Positions 26,983 through 36,127 of a stretch of DNA of 60,590 bases are shown here, one piece after another; the first letter of the stretch is position 1, and every line of letters starts with the position of its first letter. Source of the stretch: Treponema sp. (GTDB lineage: Bacteria; Spirochaetota; Spirochaetia; Treponematales; Treponemataceae). The position numbers were made by a program, and so were the translations under genes. Under the pieces are notes generated by a model. The model was not told the origin of the DNA. It saw only the letters and a program-made list of their open reading frames with translations, and did no database searches. The stretch lies in assembly GCA_016286535.1 (NCBI GenBank), contig JAEESZ010000013.1, positions 1 through 60,590 of the forward strand, written 5' to 3'.

Positions 26983-28725
26983 TTATTTCCTAAAAGTTTT
27001 CTGAAGTTCCCACATATCATTAATGTGTTTTGACGAGATAGCTTCCAGTTCCTGAATTGTAAAACGCGAAAGCAATTCCTTAGTATCGCAGATTAATTTT
27101 GGGCTCATACTTAAATCTCTAATACCCATACCACCAAGAACTATAATACTATCCTGCCGGCCTGCCATTTCGCCGCATACAGAGAGTGGAATATTTGCTT
27201 CGCTTGCGGCATGGGCAGTTGTCTGAATCAATCTTAAAACTGCAAGATTAAATTCATTATAAAGGCTGGCAACATGCTGATTTTCTCTGTCTACGCCAAG
27301 AGTATACTGAGTAAGATCGTTTGTTCCCAGACTAAAAAAGTCGCTGACCTTTGCAAGGCAATCTGAAATAACTGCAGCGGCCGCGGTTTCTATCATTATT
27401 CCGACAGGAACATCTTCCTTAAATGGAATGCCGGAATATTTTAATTCATCTTTTACTTCTTTTATAATTTCCAGACACTTTAATACCTGATCAACACTGG
27501 TAATTAAAGGAAACATAATTCTTAAATTACCATAAAGCCCTGCCCGGTAAAGAGCCTTAAGCTGGGTTTTTAAAACATTTGGACTCGCAAGACTTAATCT
27601 TACAGCCCGCAAACCCATTAAAGGATTTTTTTCATCCAGCAAAGGAATATCTACCGAGTTGATTAACTTGTCTCCACCGGCATCCAGTGTTCTGATTGTT
27701 ACAGGCTTTTCGCCCATTATTTCGAGTACATATTTATAGGCTTCAAACTGGGTCTGCTCGCTAAAGGAACGGGCAGCCGCATTAAAGGAAGCTCCGTTTT
27801 GTGCCATGTACAGGAATTCAGTTCTAAAAAGACCAATTCCATCTGCACCTTCGCTGGCAGCAATTTCCGCTTCTTCCGGAGTACCAATATTTGCATAAAG
27901 CTTAAAGAGAGTTCCGTCTTTTGTAACGGCAGGCTTATTAAGAAAAGATTTTAAAGTCTGACGGCGTTTATATTCATCGCGGATTTTTGTTTTATATTCT
28001 TCTATAGTTTCCCTGTCCGGACTGATAAGGATTTCTGCATTTTTACCGTCAACAATTACAGTTTCTCCGGTCCTGACTTTTTTGCTTATTTCGGTAAGGC
28101 CTGTAACCGTAGGAATTCCATAGTTTCTTGCAAGAATAACTACGTGACTTGAAACGCCCCCCTCTTCCAGACCAAGAGCAGCAATTTTTCTTTTGGAAAG
28201 GATGATTGTATCGGCAGAACTTAGAGAAGTTGCAAAAATTACAGAACCATCCGGAACAGAGTTTATATCAAAGGGATGAATATCAAGCATTTCATCAAGA
28301 ACTAAATCAAAAACATCAGTAATGTCTTTTGCCCTTTCAGAAAGATAGTAGTTTCCTGCCTGCTGCAGTTTTGTTGCGTATTCCTGTGCCTTAAATTGAA
28401 TGGTATATTCTATATTAAAGAGTTCTTTTTCGTAAAAATCCTTAACTTCTTTATTAAAAACCGGGTCTTCAAGCATGAGTACATAAGTTTCAAAAATTTC
28501 CCTTTGTGCCAGGTCCTTAGGATTTGTTTTAGAAAGAGAATCTAACTTTTCGTTCAGGTTAAGAATTACAGTCTGACTTGCCGCTTCAAAGCGGGTCCAG
28601 CCCTTATTAATCTGATCAATATTAATATGATGCTGAGGAATAGCCCGTTTTACTTTATCTGGAATTACAAATGCAGTTCCAATGCCAATTCCGTCTGCCG
28701 CAGGTATACCAAGAAAAACTTCCAT
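26983..28725 (-). CDS. ptsI: PTS enzyme I (phosphoenolpyruvate-protein phosphotransferase)
   Basis: The general phosphotransferase component that moves phosphate from PEP to HPr in the cytoplasm. It has an N-terminal PEP-utilisers domain, the phospho-His site in GLEEGGVSSHVVILARNYG (about residue 190), and the C-terminal PEP-binding TIM barrel with GIGLFRTEFLYM and SLGTNDLTQYTLGVDREN. The start at 28725 (MEVFLGIPAADGIGIG) gives 580 aa, the normal size; the longer frame to 28842 overlaps the upstream gene. There is no Shine-Dalgarno; an extended -10 TGCTACAAT ends 7 nt before the ATG. HPr and most EII genes are not in this window; a PTS_EIIC_2-type protein at 52.8 kb may or may not be a partner. 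Confidence 0.95.
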   Translation of the reverse strand: MEVFLGIPAADGIGIGTAFVIPDKVKRAIPQHHINIDQINKGWTRFEAASQTVILNLNEKLDSLSKTNPKDLAQREIFETYVLMLEDPVFNKEVKDFYEKELFNIEYTIQFKAQEYATKLQQAGNYYLSERAKDITDVFDLVLDEMLDIHPFDINSVPDGSVIFATSLSSADTIILSKRKIAALGLEEGGVSSHVVILARNYGIPTVTGLTEISKKVRTGETVIVDGKNAEILISPDRETIEEYKTKIRDEYKRRQTLKSFLNKPAVTKDGTLFKLYANIGTPEEAEIAASEGADGIGLFRTEFLYMAQNGASFNAAARSFSEQTQFEAYKYVLEIMGEKPVTIRTLDAGGDKLINSVDIPLLDEKNPLMGLRAVRLSLASPNVLKTQLKALYRAGLYGNLRIMFPLITSVDQVLKCLEIIKEVKDELKYSGIPFKEDVPVGIMIETAAAAVISDCLAKVSDFFSLGTNDLTQYTLGVDRENQHVASLYNEFNLAVLRLIQTTAHAASEANIPLSVCGEMAGRQDSIIVLGGMGIRDLSMSPKLICDTKELLSRFTIQELEAISSKHINDMWELQKTFRK

Positions 28726-28732
28726 AGAGAAA

Positions 28733-28741
28733 ATTGTAGCA
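28733..28741 (-). promoter_or_regulatory. Extended -10 of ptsI, leaderless arrangement
   Basis: TGCTACAAT on the minus strand, ending 7 nt before the ptsI ATG, in the 38-bp gap after the upstream gene. No recognisable -35. Transcription would start at or next to the A of the ATG. Confidence 0.45.
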
Positions 28742-28763
28742 TAAAAGTAAGAAAAAATATACT

Positions 28764-29999
28764 TTAAAGTCCTTCCTGCACTCTGGACCGTATGTAATCG
28801 GCAAGGATTCTTCTGGCATCTGAAGAAGGCAGAGTCCCGCAAAGAGGAATTGAAGGACCATTAGAAGCCGCAAGCCAGTAACGCACATCATCAGCCTGAT
28901 GGTCTGCAACAGAGCAGTTTTTCTGAACCGGAGCAAGCCCCGTTTTTGTACTTAATTCAGTCTGTTTATTTATGGAAAGATTTGTAATTATGCGGTCTAT
29001 ATCTTTACCACCAGACATCTTTGCAAGAACATAAACCGGGGCCAGAAAGCTTCTGTCATAATTTTCTTCAAAGGATGGCATATAAATTGATTTATAAGAA
29101 AGAATATTTTTACTGTTAATTTTTCTGTGCTCACTTAGTTTTAGAAAAGCTGCCGCAGAATAGTTGTTGTTAAGGTAAAGAATCACAGACTGGGTATCCA
29201 GATTAAATACTTCTTTGTTTATAAGATTTTTTGAATAAAGAGTCTGAAGTTTTTTTAGGGATGCTTCAAAGGCTCCACTTTCAAGGGCAAGTTTATTTAT
29301 ATAATCAGTAAAAAGCTGATTAAAATGATTGTCCTTAAAGTTTTCTTCGTAAAAATTATAAATATCAGAAGAAAAGCGTTTATAGGCTTCTGTTCCATAA
29401 GAAGCTTCCACAAACATTCCAAACACATTGATTAATTCCCTGTCATCTTTTCCGGCAAAAAGTAAGGGTGATTTTGGACTGGCTGCAAGACCTGCAAAAG
29501 TTTCAAGGTCATTGAAGAAATTAATATTCCCGCATTTGCTTTGTAAATAATAAGGATAATTAATATCAAGCTGATAAAAATCACAAAGAAGAGGAAGATA
29601 TTTGATTTTTCCCTCTTCCATCTGAAGGGAGTCTGCAAGGCTGGCTGGCATTCCGGTAAGCAGGCTGGAGCTTAGAGGCTGTGCAGATTTTATAAAAAAA
29701 TCCCGTGAAGAATAATTCAGGTCAGTAAAAATTAAAGAGGCATGCTTAAAAAGCTTTTTGTTTTTTAGGGCATCAGCTTTTATATTCTGTCCTTGCAGGC
29801 TTATGAAGTTATATTTTTTTTCGGCAGAAGAATTAATCTGCTTTTGAATTTCCAAAGAAATATTCTGGTCCAGATTGTAGAAAATAATGGAAGGTCTATA
29901 ATTTTTTATACCAATAATTGAAATTAATAAAACAAATACAAGAAGAAGCGCCGCTACGCTGCACAAAAAAAATCTGAATACTTTATTAGATGAATGCAT
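28764..29999 (-). CDS. Membrane-anchored protein with solute-binding-like outer part, function unknown
   Basis: A 411-aa protein with one N-terminal membrane helix (residues about 10-32, VAALLLVFVLLISIIGI) and a large soluble remainder expected outside the membrane. The middle (SSLLTGMPASLADSLQMEEG, then KIKYLPLLCDFYQLDINYPY) has the spacing of type 1 extracellular solute-binding proteins, including a FFNDLETFAGLAA segment and a late YKSIYMPSFEENYDRSFLAPVYVLAKMSG region, but no lipobox and no permease neighbour. I do not recognise the family with certainty. The start has no Shine-Dalgarno; TAAAAT lies 6 nt upstream with ATGACA 17 bp further. It sits between NAD(P)HX repair and ptsI genes, likely transcribed with ptsI. 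Confidence 0.55.
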   Translation of the reverse strand: MHSSNKVFRFFLCSVAALLLVFVLLISIIGIKNYRPSIIFYNLDQNISLEIQKQINSSAEKKYNFISLQGQNIKADALKNKKLFKHASLIFTDLNYSSRDFFIKSAQPLSSSLLTGMPASLADSLQMEEGKIKYLPLLCDFYQLDINYPYYLQSKCGNINFFNDLETFAGLAASPKSPLLFAGKDDRELINVFGMFVEASYGTEAYKRFSSDIYNFYEENFKDNHFNQLFTDYINKLALESGAFEASLKKLQTLYSKNLINKEVFNLDTQSVILYLNNNYSAAAFLKLSEHRKINSKNILSYKSIYMPSFEENYDRSFLAPVYVLAKMSGGKDIDRIITNLSINKQTELSTKTGLAPVQKNCSVADHQADDVRYWLAASNGPSIPLCGTLPSSDARRILADYIRSRVQEGL

Positions 30000-30005
30000 G
30001 CTTTT

Positions 30006-30034
30006 ATTTTAATTCATATTACATTTTCTGTCAT
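30006..30034 (-). promoter_or_regulatory. Promoter of the membrane-anchored gene, leaderless arrangement
   Basis: Minus strand: ATGACA (30034..30029), 17-bp spacer, TAAAAT (30011..30006), then 6 nt to the ATG at 29999. Both hexamers match consensus at 5 of 6 positions. There is no ribosome binding site between. Confidence 0.5.
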
Positions 30035-30054
30035 TGAATTAACTGTCTTAAAAT

Positions 30055-31509
30055 TTACATTCTGGCGATTTCTTCCAGTAGTTTTGATGGGGTAAGAGAA
30101 TAATCTTCGGCGCCGAAAGTGAGGGCGGCAAGAGCATGAGCTTCAACTCCTGTAATGGCTGCATCTAAGGCAGAATACCCCTGAGAAAGGAGGGCTGCTA
30201 TCATGCCGGCAAGTACATCTCCACTGCCCCCCTTAGAAAGGGACTGCACCCCATCTGAGCAGAAATAAACGCCCTTATTTGTAAAAATTTTTGTGTTGGC
30301 ACTTTTTACAACAAGAACTATATTCTTAAACTGATCTATGAAGTCGCTTATTGTATCCATTCCAAGATTTGAAAGAAGATTCTTACATTCCTGCAGATGA
30401 GGAGTAAGAACAATTCTGGCTCCTTCCACAGCGTTAATTTGGGCCAGAAGGGAGCCGATATTTTCGTATGAAAACATGTCTGCATCCAATACACAGGAAG
30501 GATTTTTTGCAGAAGAGAACCAGGCCGTAAAGTCGTTGTATAAAGTCTGGTCAAAAAGTCCAAGTCCCGGTCCTATAACAAGGCTTGTAGTTTTTGCAGG
30601 ATATTTTTGAGTTATCATCAGTTCGGGACTAATCTTAAACTGATCAAGATTTGACTGACTTGTTTTTAGTATGGAGGTAAGGCCTGAGCCAAAATTCATG
30701 GCAGCAGAGGCCGCCATAATTGCAGCCCCGCTTTTTTCTCCGCTGATTACCAGCGTGTGACCAAAACTTCCTTTGTGGGTTGAGCGCTTTTTGCGGAGGG
30801 GAAGTTTTATATCACTCTTTTCTATTAAATAAAAATCGGCAGGGCCACACTTTTCAAAATCTTTTGCAGAAATACCAAGATTTGCTACAGAAATTTTTCC
30901 GACATAATCTTTAGCGGCATCTGTAAATAATGCAGACTTAAGGGCTCCCATAGTAACCGTATAATCAGCCTTAAAATTTACATCTGAACAATGACCATTT
31001 TTGTCTATACCGCTTGGCACATCGCAGGCAATTCTTATAGCAGAGGATGCATTCAAAAGCTTTAGCAGTTTTTCTACATTCTCGTCCATGGGACCATGAA
31101 AGCCTGTTCCATAAATACAATCGACAATAAGGTTTGCACCAGAAACAATCATGTCACTTAAACGGATTAATGATGAATTCAGAATACTTGTAACTTCTAT
31201 TCCTAGGGCTTGAACCATTCTTATCTGCTGCATGGCTTCAAAGGCTCTTGGTTCAGCAACACTTATCACAGAAACTTTATACAGGCCGTGTAGTCTTCTG
31301 GCAAGAGCGTAGCCATCACCACCATTATTTCCACTCCCGCACACAATAAGAATCTTTGCATCGCCAAAAAGCCCCATCTGCGCGGTAATTTCGTCTATAA
31401 GATTGTGCATTGCAGCAGCGGCATTTTCCATCATGATATATTCCGGAATGGAATACTTTAATTTTGCTTCCCGCTCAACGATAGTTGAATCTTTATAAAT
31501 TGCCTTCAT
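30055..31509 (-). CDS. nnr: Bifunctional NAD(P)HX epimerase/dehydratase
   Basis: A 484-aa fusion of the two enzymes that repair hydrated NADH and NADPH. The N-terminal half is the YjeF_N epimerase domain (MENAAAAM, then CGSGNNGGDGYALARRL about residues 57-73, and DCIYGTGFHG). The C-terminal half is the ADP-dependent dehydratase of the ribokinase-like fold (HKGSFGHTLVISGEKSGAA, VIGPGLG, and the nucleotide/catalytic motif SKGGSGDVLAGMIAALL near residue 440). Length and order match YjeF/Nnr proteins. It lies 33 bp behind uppP and has only a poor GGCGGG-like ribosome binding site, so translation may depend on coupling. Confidence 0.93.
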   Translation of the reverse strand: MKAIYKDSTIVEREAKLKYSIPEYIMMENAAAAMHNLIDEITAQMGLFGDAKILIVCGSGNNGGDGYALARRLHGLYKVSVISVAEPRAFEAMQQIRMVQALGIEVTSILNSSLIRLSDMIVSGANLIVDCIYGTGFHGPMDENVEKLLKLLNASSAIRIACDVPSGIDKNGHCSDVNFKADYTVTMGALKSALFTDAAKDYVGKISVANLGISAKDFEKCGPADFYLIEKSDIKLPLRKKRSTHKGSFGHTLVISGEKSGAAIMAASAAMNFGSGLTSILKTSQSNLDQFKISPELMITQKYPAKTTSLVIGPGLGLFDQTLYNDFTAWFSSAKNPSCVLDADMFSYENIGSLLAQINAVEGARIVLTPHLQECKNLLSNLGMDTISDFIDQFKNIVLVVKSANTKIFTNKGVYFCSDGVQSLSKGGSGDVLAGMIAALLSQGYSALDAAITGVEAHALAALTFGAEDYSLTPSKLLEEIARM

Positions 31510-31542
31510 AGCCGCCCGCCTGTTCTGATTTTTTAATCACTT

Positions 31543-32394
31543 TTATAATAAAATTAAACCTGCAATTCCAAGAGGAATAAGATATGCGCTGAACCAGACA
31601 ATCTTACCCCGGTAGATGAGCTTCATTAAAACTGACAGAGAAAAATACCCTACAATAAAGGCTGCAAGACATCCTGCAAAAACAGGCCAGAAGCCAACAG
31701 AAGAAGAAACCTCTGCCAGATCCTTAAGCTCCAGAATAAAGGCACCAAGAATTGCCGGAATAGAAACTATAAAAGAATAATCCCCTGCAGATTTTGCATC
31801 CAGCTTTGAAAAAAGGGCGCCGGCAATTGTAGAACCGCTTCGGCTTATTCCAGGCAGAGTTCCAAAACCCTGCATAAAACCAATGATAACAGATTGAATT
31901 ACAGATATACCTTTTTCAGAAGGAAGAGATTCGCTCCCTTTTTCTCTTTTCTTAGTAATTACAAAACTAATGATAAGTAAAAAGGCTGTCACAAGAAAAC
32001 CTGCACAAACATACTTTATAGACAAATCCGGAATAAGTTTACTGGTCACAATTCCAATAGCACCTGTTATAGCAGTTGTAATTATAATTGCTATGATGGT
32101 CCTTCTTCCTGCTTCGTCGCTGCCACAAAGAAGATCCTCTTCGTCTACAGCTTCACTTCTTTCTTTTTTAGAAATCCACCTTCCAAAAATTTTAAGAAGC
32201 TTCCATATTCTCTGTCTGAAATAAATGCAAACTGCAAACAAGGTTGCAAGATGTAAGAAGACGTCATACAAAAGCGGAACTTCCTCGAGTCCAAAAAGAG
32301 TCTGAATTAACTGTAAATGTCCAGACGAAGATATGGGTAAAAATTCTGCAATACCCTGCACCACCCCTAAAATAATTCCCTGCAATACTGTCAT
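31543..32394 (-). CDS. uppP: Undecaprenyl-diphosphate phosphatase (BacA type)
   Basis: A 283-aa inner-membrane enzyme that recycles undecaprenyl pyrophosphate to the monophosphate lipid carrier for peptidoglycan precursors. Both signature regions are present: GIAEFLPISSSGHLQLIQ (residues about 15-32) and the catalytic PGISRSGSTIAGALF (about 178-192). About eight hydrophobic segments; length normal (260-290 aa). A charged cytoplasmic loop (KKERSEAVDEEDLLCGSDE) is longer than usual. It overlaps no neighbour but sits 12 bp after lgt and 33 bp before the Nnr gene. The start follows a CAGGT ribosome binding site. Confidence 0.95.
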   Translation of the reverse strand: MTVLQGIILGVVQGIAEFLPISSSGHLQLIQTLFGLEEVPLLYDVFLHLATLFAVCIYFRQRIWKLLKIFGRWISKKERSEAVDEEDLLCGSDEAGRRTIIAIIITTAITGAIGIVTSKLIPDLSIKYVCAGFLVTAFLLIISFVITKKREKGSESLPSEKGISVIQSVIIGFMQGFGTLPGISRSGSTIAGALFSKLDAKSAGDYSFIVSIPAILGAFILELKDLAEVSSSVGFWPVFAGCLAAFIVGYFSLSVLMKLIYRGKIVWFSAYLIPLGIAGLILL

Positions 32395-32406
32395 TTTTTT
32401 ACCTGA

Positions 32407-33390
32407 CTATTCTGATTTTTTTGATTCTTTTTTCTTATTTATGATTATAAAAATTACGCTTCCAATTATTGAACCGGCTATCATTAAAAAGCACAAAATC
32501 TGTCCGGTTGAAAAATTCAATAAAGATGTATTTGTGTAAATTGGAGCACTTGTATCTGCACCAATTCTATAGCCTAAATCTGCATCCGGCTCGCGGAAAT
32601 ATTCGATTACAAATCTAAAGAGACCATAGAAGAAGGTATACATCATACCCATCTGACCATCAAACTTTTTATGCTTGCGTGAGAACCACAAAATAAGGAA
32701 GATAACCAGACCTTCAAAAAAGGCTTCGTAAAGCTGACTTGGGTGACGTGGAAGATTTACAAGATTTTTTGAAGATATATCCATTCCAATTTTCTGGGCA
32801 AAATCCTGAACCCACTGAAGACCTGACGAAAATCTTTCTGCGGCAGGAAATACAATTCCCCATGGCATTGTAGTAATTCTTCCATATAATTCACCATTAA
32901 AGAAATTTCCCAGACGGCCAAAAGTATAACCTAAAGGAATAGCAACAACCATTGCATCTATCCACTTCCATAAAGGCTTTTTATGAGTAAGACACCAGAC
33001 AATCATGCCTAAGAAGCCGCCGATAAAACCTCCATGGTAAGACATACCTGCAAGCCCCGTAAAATGTCCGTTTGTAAATGGCCAGAATATAAGCCATGGC
33101 TTTTTCCAGTAAAGTCCGCTTGTATCATAAACCAGTGTAGAAAAGATTCTTGCACCAATCAAAAGAAAAACAATTCCTGTAGCAATAAAGCTGAACACAT
33201 CATCTTCTGTTGCCTTGTAGTCAGGAGTATCCAGCGCCCCTTCTTTACTTTCTTTTTTTAAAATTAAGTAGGCAAAGCCAAACGCAAAAACATACATAAG
33301 GCCATACCATCTGAGAAGCCCTAAAAATTTGATGTTTGGAAAAATTTCAGGATGAATCCAGGACGGATAATTTATATATAGAAAATTCAT
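32407..33390 (-). CDS. lgt: Prolipoprotein diacylglyceryl transferase
   Basis: A 327-aa inner-membrane enzyme that adds diacylglycerol to the lipobox cysteine of prolipoproteins, the first step of lipoprotein maturation. The Lgt signature GRLGNFFNGELYGR is intact (about residues 162-175), with the conserved YHGGFIGG and HPSQLYEAFFEG segments. About seven membrane helices. It is relevant here because several lipoproteins in this window need it. An AGGGGGAAAT ribosome binding site precedes the ATG. It lies between the MinD-like gene and uppP in a leftward envelope operon. Confidence 0.96.
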   Translation of the reverse strand: MNFLYINYPSWIHPEIFPNIKFLGLLRWYGLMYVFAFGFAYLILKKESKEGALDTPDYKATEDDVFSFIATGIVFLLIGARIFSTLVYDTSGLYWKKPWLIFWPFTNGHFTGLAGMSYHGGFIGGFLGMIVWCLTHKKPLWKWIDAMVVAIPLGYTFGRLGNFFNGELYGRITTMPWGIVFPAAERFSSGLQWVQDFAQKIGMDISSKNLVNLPRHPSQLYEAFFEGLVIFLILWFSRKHKKFDGQMGMMYTFFYGLFRFVIEYFREPDADLGYRIGADTSAPIYTNTSLLNFSTGQILCFLMIAGSIIGSVIFIIINKKKESKKSE

Positions 33391-33417
33391 ATTTCCCCCT
33401 AAAAGTTTCAGCCAGCC

Positions 33418-34566
33418 TTACACTTTAAAACCCTGTTCACTTGCTTTTAAGAGTTTTGATCTTAATAACTGATTTTCCTTTTTTATTTGAGTTAATTCAT
33501 ATGCCTGGGCTTTAATCATTTCTGCCATTTCGCCCTGAGTTAAAGAACCACCCGAAACTAAATCATCAATTCCAGAGAGCTTAAAGTTATAATCTTCATT
33601 TGCATCTTCTGCTGCATCCTGGAAATTATCTGCATTTATGCTTTCTGAATTAAAGGCTTCATCAAAGGCGCGTGGAAGGGCGGCGGCAATCTTATCTGCA
33701 ATTCTGTAGATTCCCTGTCCCAGAACTGACTGAGGCTTGTAAACAACAACAGGAAGCTGAGAAGCCAGAGCTTTATCCTGCAGCATATCGCGGTACATAA
33801 GTCCCAGGTATTCAATTTCCAGTCCTAAATACTGATTGCAGGAAGTTTTAATTCTTGTAGCCCTGTCTGCATCTTTAGGATCTTCTATCATATTCATAAC
33901 AAGGCGGGGTCTGAACTGCTGCATGCGGTTAACAAAAATCTGTGTTAGCTGAGGATCCACCTGCCTGAGCTGCTGAACAAGCTGAGGAATGTAAAGCTTC
34001 TGCATAACGGCAGGGTCCTTTTTTATCTGGTCTATATAAGCACGACCCGGTGTTCCCCTTTTAAATGTTGTATACAAAAGGCGGAAGCAGACATTTTTAA
34101 GGAAGATATAACCATTTAAGGTTGCTGTAACTGCAGGTGCCGAAACAAGAATTCCCTGAGGAGAAAGAAGGAACATATCAAGAATAAACTGATGGGTACC
34201 TGCTCCAAGATCAAGAATTACATAATCTGCATTAATATTTTTAAAATTCCGCATCAATTTTACTTTCTGCGAGTATTTTAAGGATGTTAAATCTGGAATC
34301 TGATTGTCGCCGGCTATAAAACTAACATTTTGATAATCTGTTGGCTGAATGATGTCTTTAAACTCCGATTTTTCCGTAAGCCAACTGCCAAGTCCTGCAT
34401 TTCCCGGTTTTTGACCAATTACAAGATGAAGGTTAGAAGCTCCAAGGTCTAAATCAACAAGGACAACCTTTTTTCCCATCTGACCGAGAGAAATTGCTAA
34501 ATTTGCAGAAAGAAGACTTTTTCCTACGCCTCCCTTTCCACTTGCTACTGGTATTATTTGTGACAT
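33418..34566 (-). CDS. MinD/ParA-family ATPase with C-terminal coiled-coil extension
   Basis: A 382-aa P-loop ATPase with the deviant Walker A motif KGGVGKS (residues 11-17), the VVLVDLDLGASN strand and a DYVILDLGAGTH Walker B region. Residues about 160-300 diverge from MinD, and there is a C-terminal extension (330-382) rich in Glu, Gln and Lys ending in a short coiled coil. There is no MinC/MinE or FlhF partner nearby; a flagellar (FlhG-like) or envelope positioning role is possible but not shown. The start at 34566 (MSQIIPVASGKGG) replaces a longer frame to 34587; an extended -10 TGTTATAAT lies 6 nt before it with no Shine-Dalgarno. It heads the operon with lgt, uppP and nnr. Confidence 0.8.
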   Translation of the reverse strand: MSQIIPVASGKGGVGKSLLSANLAISLGQMGKKVVLVDLDLGASNLHLVIGQKPGNAGLGSWLTEKSEFKDIIQPTDYQNVSFIAGDNQIPDLTSLKYSQKVKLMRNFKNINADYVILDLGAGTHQFILDMFLLSPQGILVSAPAVTATLNGYIFLKNVCFRLLYTTFKRGTPGRAYIDQIKKDPAVMQKLYIPQLVQQLRQVDPQLTQIFVNRMQQFRPRLVMNMIEDPKDADRATRIKTSCNQYLGLEIEYLGLMYRDMLQDKALASQLPVVVYKPQSVLGQGIYRIADKIAAALPRAFDEAFNSESINADNFQDAAEDANEDYNFKLSGIDDLVSGGSLTQGEMAEMIKAQAYELTQIKKENQLLRSKLLKASEQGFKV

Positions 34567-34639
34567 ATAAAAATTATAACATAACAAAAAGCACCCTTAC
34601 TAGTAGATTTTTTAACTTTTGTGGCTTATTATCAAATTC
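34567..34639. promoter_or_regulatory. Back-to-back promoters for MinD-like operon and S41 protease operon
   Basis: A 73-bp divergent gap. Leftward: TGTTATAAT extended -10 (hexamer 34578..34573), 6 nt to the ATG, no -35 match. Rightward: TAGATT (34604-34609), 17-bp spacer, TATTAT (34627-34632), 7 nt to the first ATG at 34640. There is no ribosome binding site on either side, so both are predicted leaderless. TATGTTATAAT here is identical to the 11 bases upstream of the gene at 7537. Confidence 0.5.
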
Positions 34640-36124
34640 ATGATGAAAAATAAATTCAACGCTAAAACAATTGTAAGCTGCATTTCTGCCATTCTAATCA
34701 TCTTTTTTGCATCTCAGTGTTTTGCCCAGTCTTCAAATTCTGGAGATAAAAAGATTTCCAGTTTCCAATACATGAAGAACTTTAATCAGGTTTTTGACTA
34801 TGTACTTCAAAATTACGTAGATGAACTTGAACCAAAACTGCTTTACGAAGGAGCCTTAAAAGGCATGCTTGATGCCATTGGCGATCCTTATACCTTATAT
34901 CTTGATCCTGACTATATGAGGGATTTGAACGACACAACCTCCGGAGCCTTTGGCGGTGTTGGTCTTTACATTTCCAAGCCAACAGAAAATAAGCCTGACA
35001 AACCTGCCTATGTAGAAGTTTCTACTCCTATTGAAGACACACCTGGCTCAAGAGCCGGCATTCAGGCTGGCGACCAGATTATTGCCATTGACGGAAAACC
35101 TACCAGCGAAATGACCATGAATGAGGTGCTTTCACTGCTGCGCGGCGAGGTGGGCTCTGCGGTCGTGCTGACTATTATGCGCGGAAAGAACATGAAGTTC
35201 GACGTTAAACTGATTCGGGCTTTAATTGAAGTTCCTACCGTAAAGTACGAAATGCTTTCTGGAAGCAAAACCGGCTACGTAAGGTTGATTCAGTTTACTC
35301 CTGAAACTCCAAAAAGAGTCAGCGAAGCCCTTGCTGAATTTGCCGCTAAAAACTATGACAGTCTTATAATTGACTTACGCGATAATCCTGGCGGACTTTT
35401 AGACAGTGCAGTTGATATTGCCGATATGTTCATAGATAACGGTCCTATCGTTTCTACCAAGAGCCGCCTGCTTTTTGAAAACCAGGAATTCAAGGCTTCT
35501 AAAGCTAAAACAACTGTAAAAAATATTCCAATTGTAGTTTTGATTAATCGCGGCTCTGCCTCTGCTTCTGAAATTTTAAGCGGTGCCTTAAAAGACAATC
35601 ATCTTGCCTACCTGGTTGGAGAACGTTCTTACGGAAAAGGTTCTGTTCAGCAGGTTATTCCTTTAAGCAATATTGACGGCATAAAACTTACAATGGCCCG
35701 CTACTACACTCCAAGTGACACAAACATCGACAAAATTGGTATTCCTCCTGATTTAGAAATTTCAAACTTCAAAAAGCTTAGCGAAGAAGAAGAAAAGACT
35801 TATCTTTCTATGCTTGAGTCTAAAGTTATCGACAAATTAGTAGAAGAAAATCCTTCTATGAACGAAGAGCAGATAGCTCAGGCTGCCCAGAACATTTCCA
35901 AAACCTATCCTCTGGAATTAAGAATCTTACGCCGCCTTATTCGTATTCAGGTTCAGAAAGCTTCTACCGCTCCTATAAATGATATGGATTACGATTTACA
36001 GCTTAAAAAAGCTATGGAAATTGTTGTATCGCCAGATTATGCTGAACTGGTAAAAAACACAAAAACTCTTAAAGAACTGCAGACTGAAGTTGAAGCAGAA
36101 ATGACTAAAGAGGAAAGTAAATAA
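34640..36124 (+). CDS. S41 carboxyl-terminal processing protease (CtpA/Prc-like)
   Basis: A 494-aa exported serine protease. An N-terminal hydrophobic signal (about residues 9-28, ending near FAQS) directs it to the periplasm. A PDZ domain (GAFGGVGLYISKP then GSRAGIQAGDQIIAIDG) is followed by the S41 core with the Ser/Lys dyad regions RGSASASEILSGALKD (about 304-319) and GERSYGKGSVQQV. Such proteases trim C-termini and act in envelope homeostasis. Two in-frame ATGs (34640, 34643) begin the gene; the frame runs up to TTG 34619, but a TATTAT hexamer 7 nt before 34640 and no Shine-Dalgarno favour 34640. It starts an operon with rsmE, 3 bp further on. Confidence 0.93.
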   Translation: MMKNKFNAKTIVSCISAILIIFFASQCFAQSSNSGDKKISSFQYMKNFNQVFDYVLQNYVDELEPKLLYEGALKGMLDAIGDPYTLYLDPDYMRDLNDTTSGAFGGVGLYISKPTENKPDKPAYVEVSTPIEDTPGSRAGIQAGDQIIAIDGKPTSEMTMNEVLSLLRGEVGSAVVLTIMRGKNMKFDVKLIRALIEVPTVKYEMLSGSKTGYVRLIQFTPETPKRVSEALAEFAAKNYDSLIIDLRDNPGGLLDSAVDIADMFIDNGPIVSTKSRLLFENQEFKASKAKTTVKNIPIVVLINRGSASASEILSGALKDNHLAYLVGERSYGKGSVQQVIPLSNIDGIKLTMARYYTPSDTNIDKIGIPPDLEISNFKKLSEEEEKTYLSMLESKVIDKLVEENPSMNEEQIAQAAQNISKTYPLELRILRRLIRIQVQKASTAPINDMDYDLQLKKAMEIVVSPDYAELVKNTKTLKELQTEVEAEMTKEESK

Positions 36125-36127
36125 ATC

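Noticed and set aside
28726..28842. 39-residue N-terminal extension of PTS enzyme I
   Set aside because: It overlaps the upstream gene and gives a protein longer than the family; MEVFLGIP is the normal EI start.
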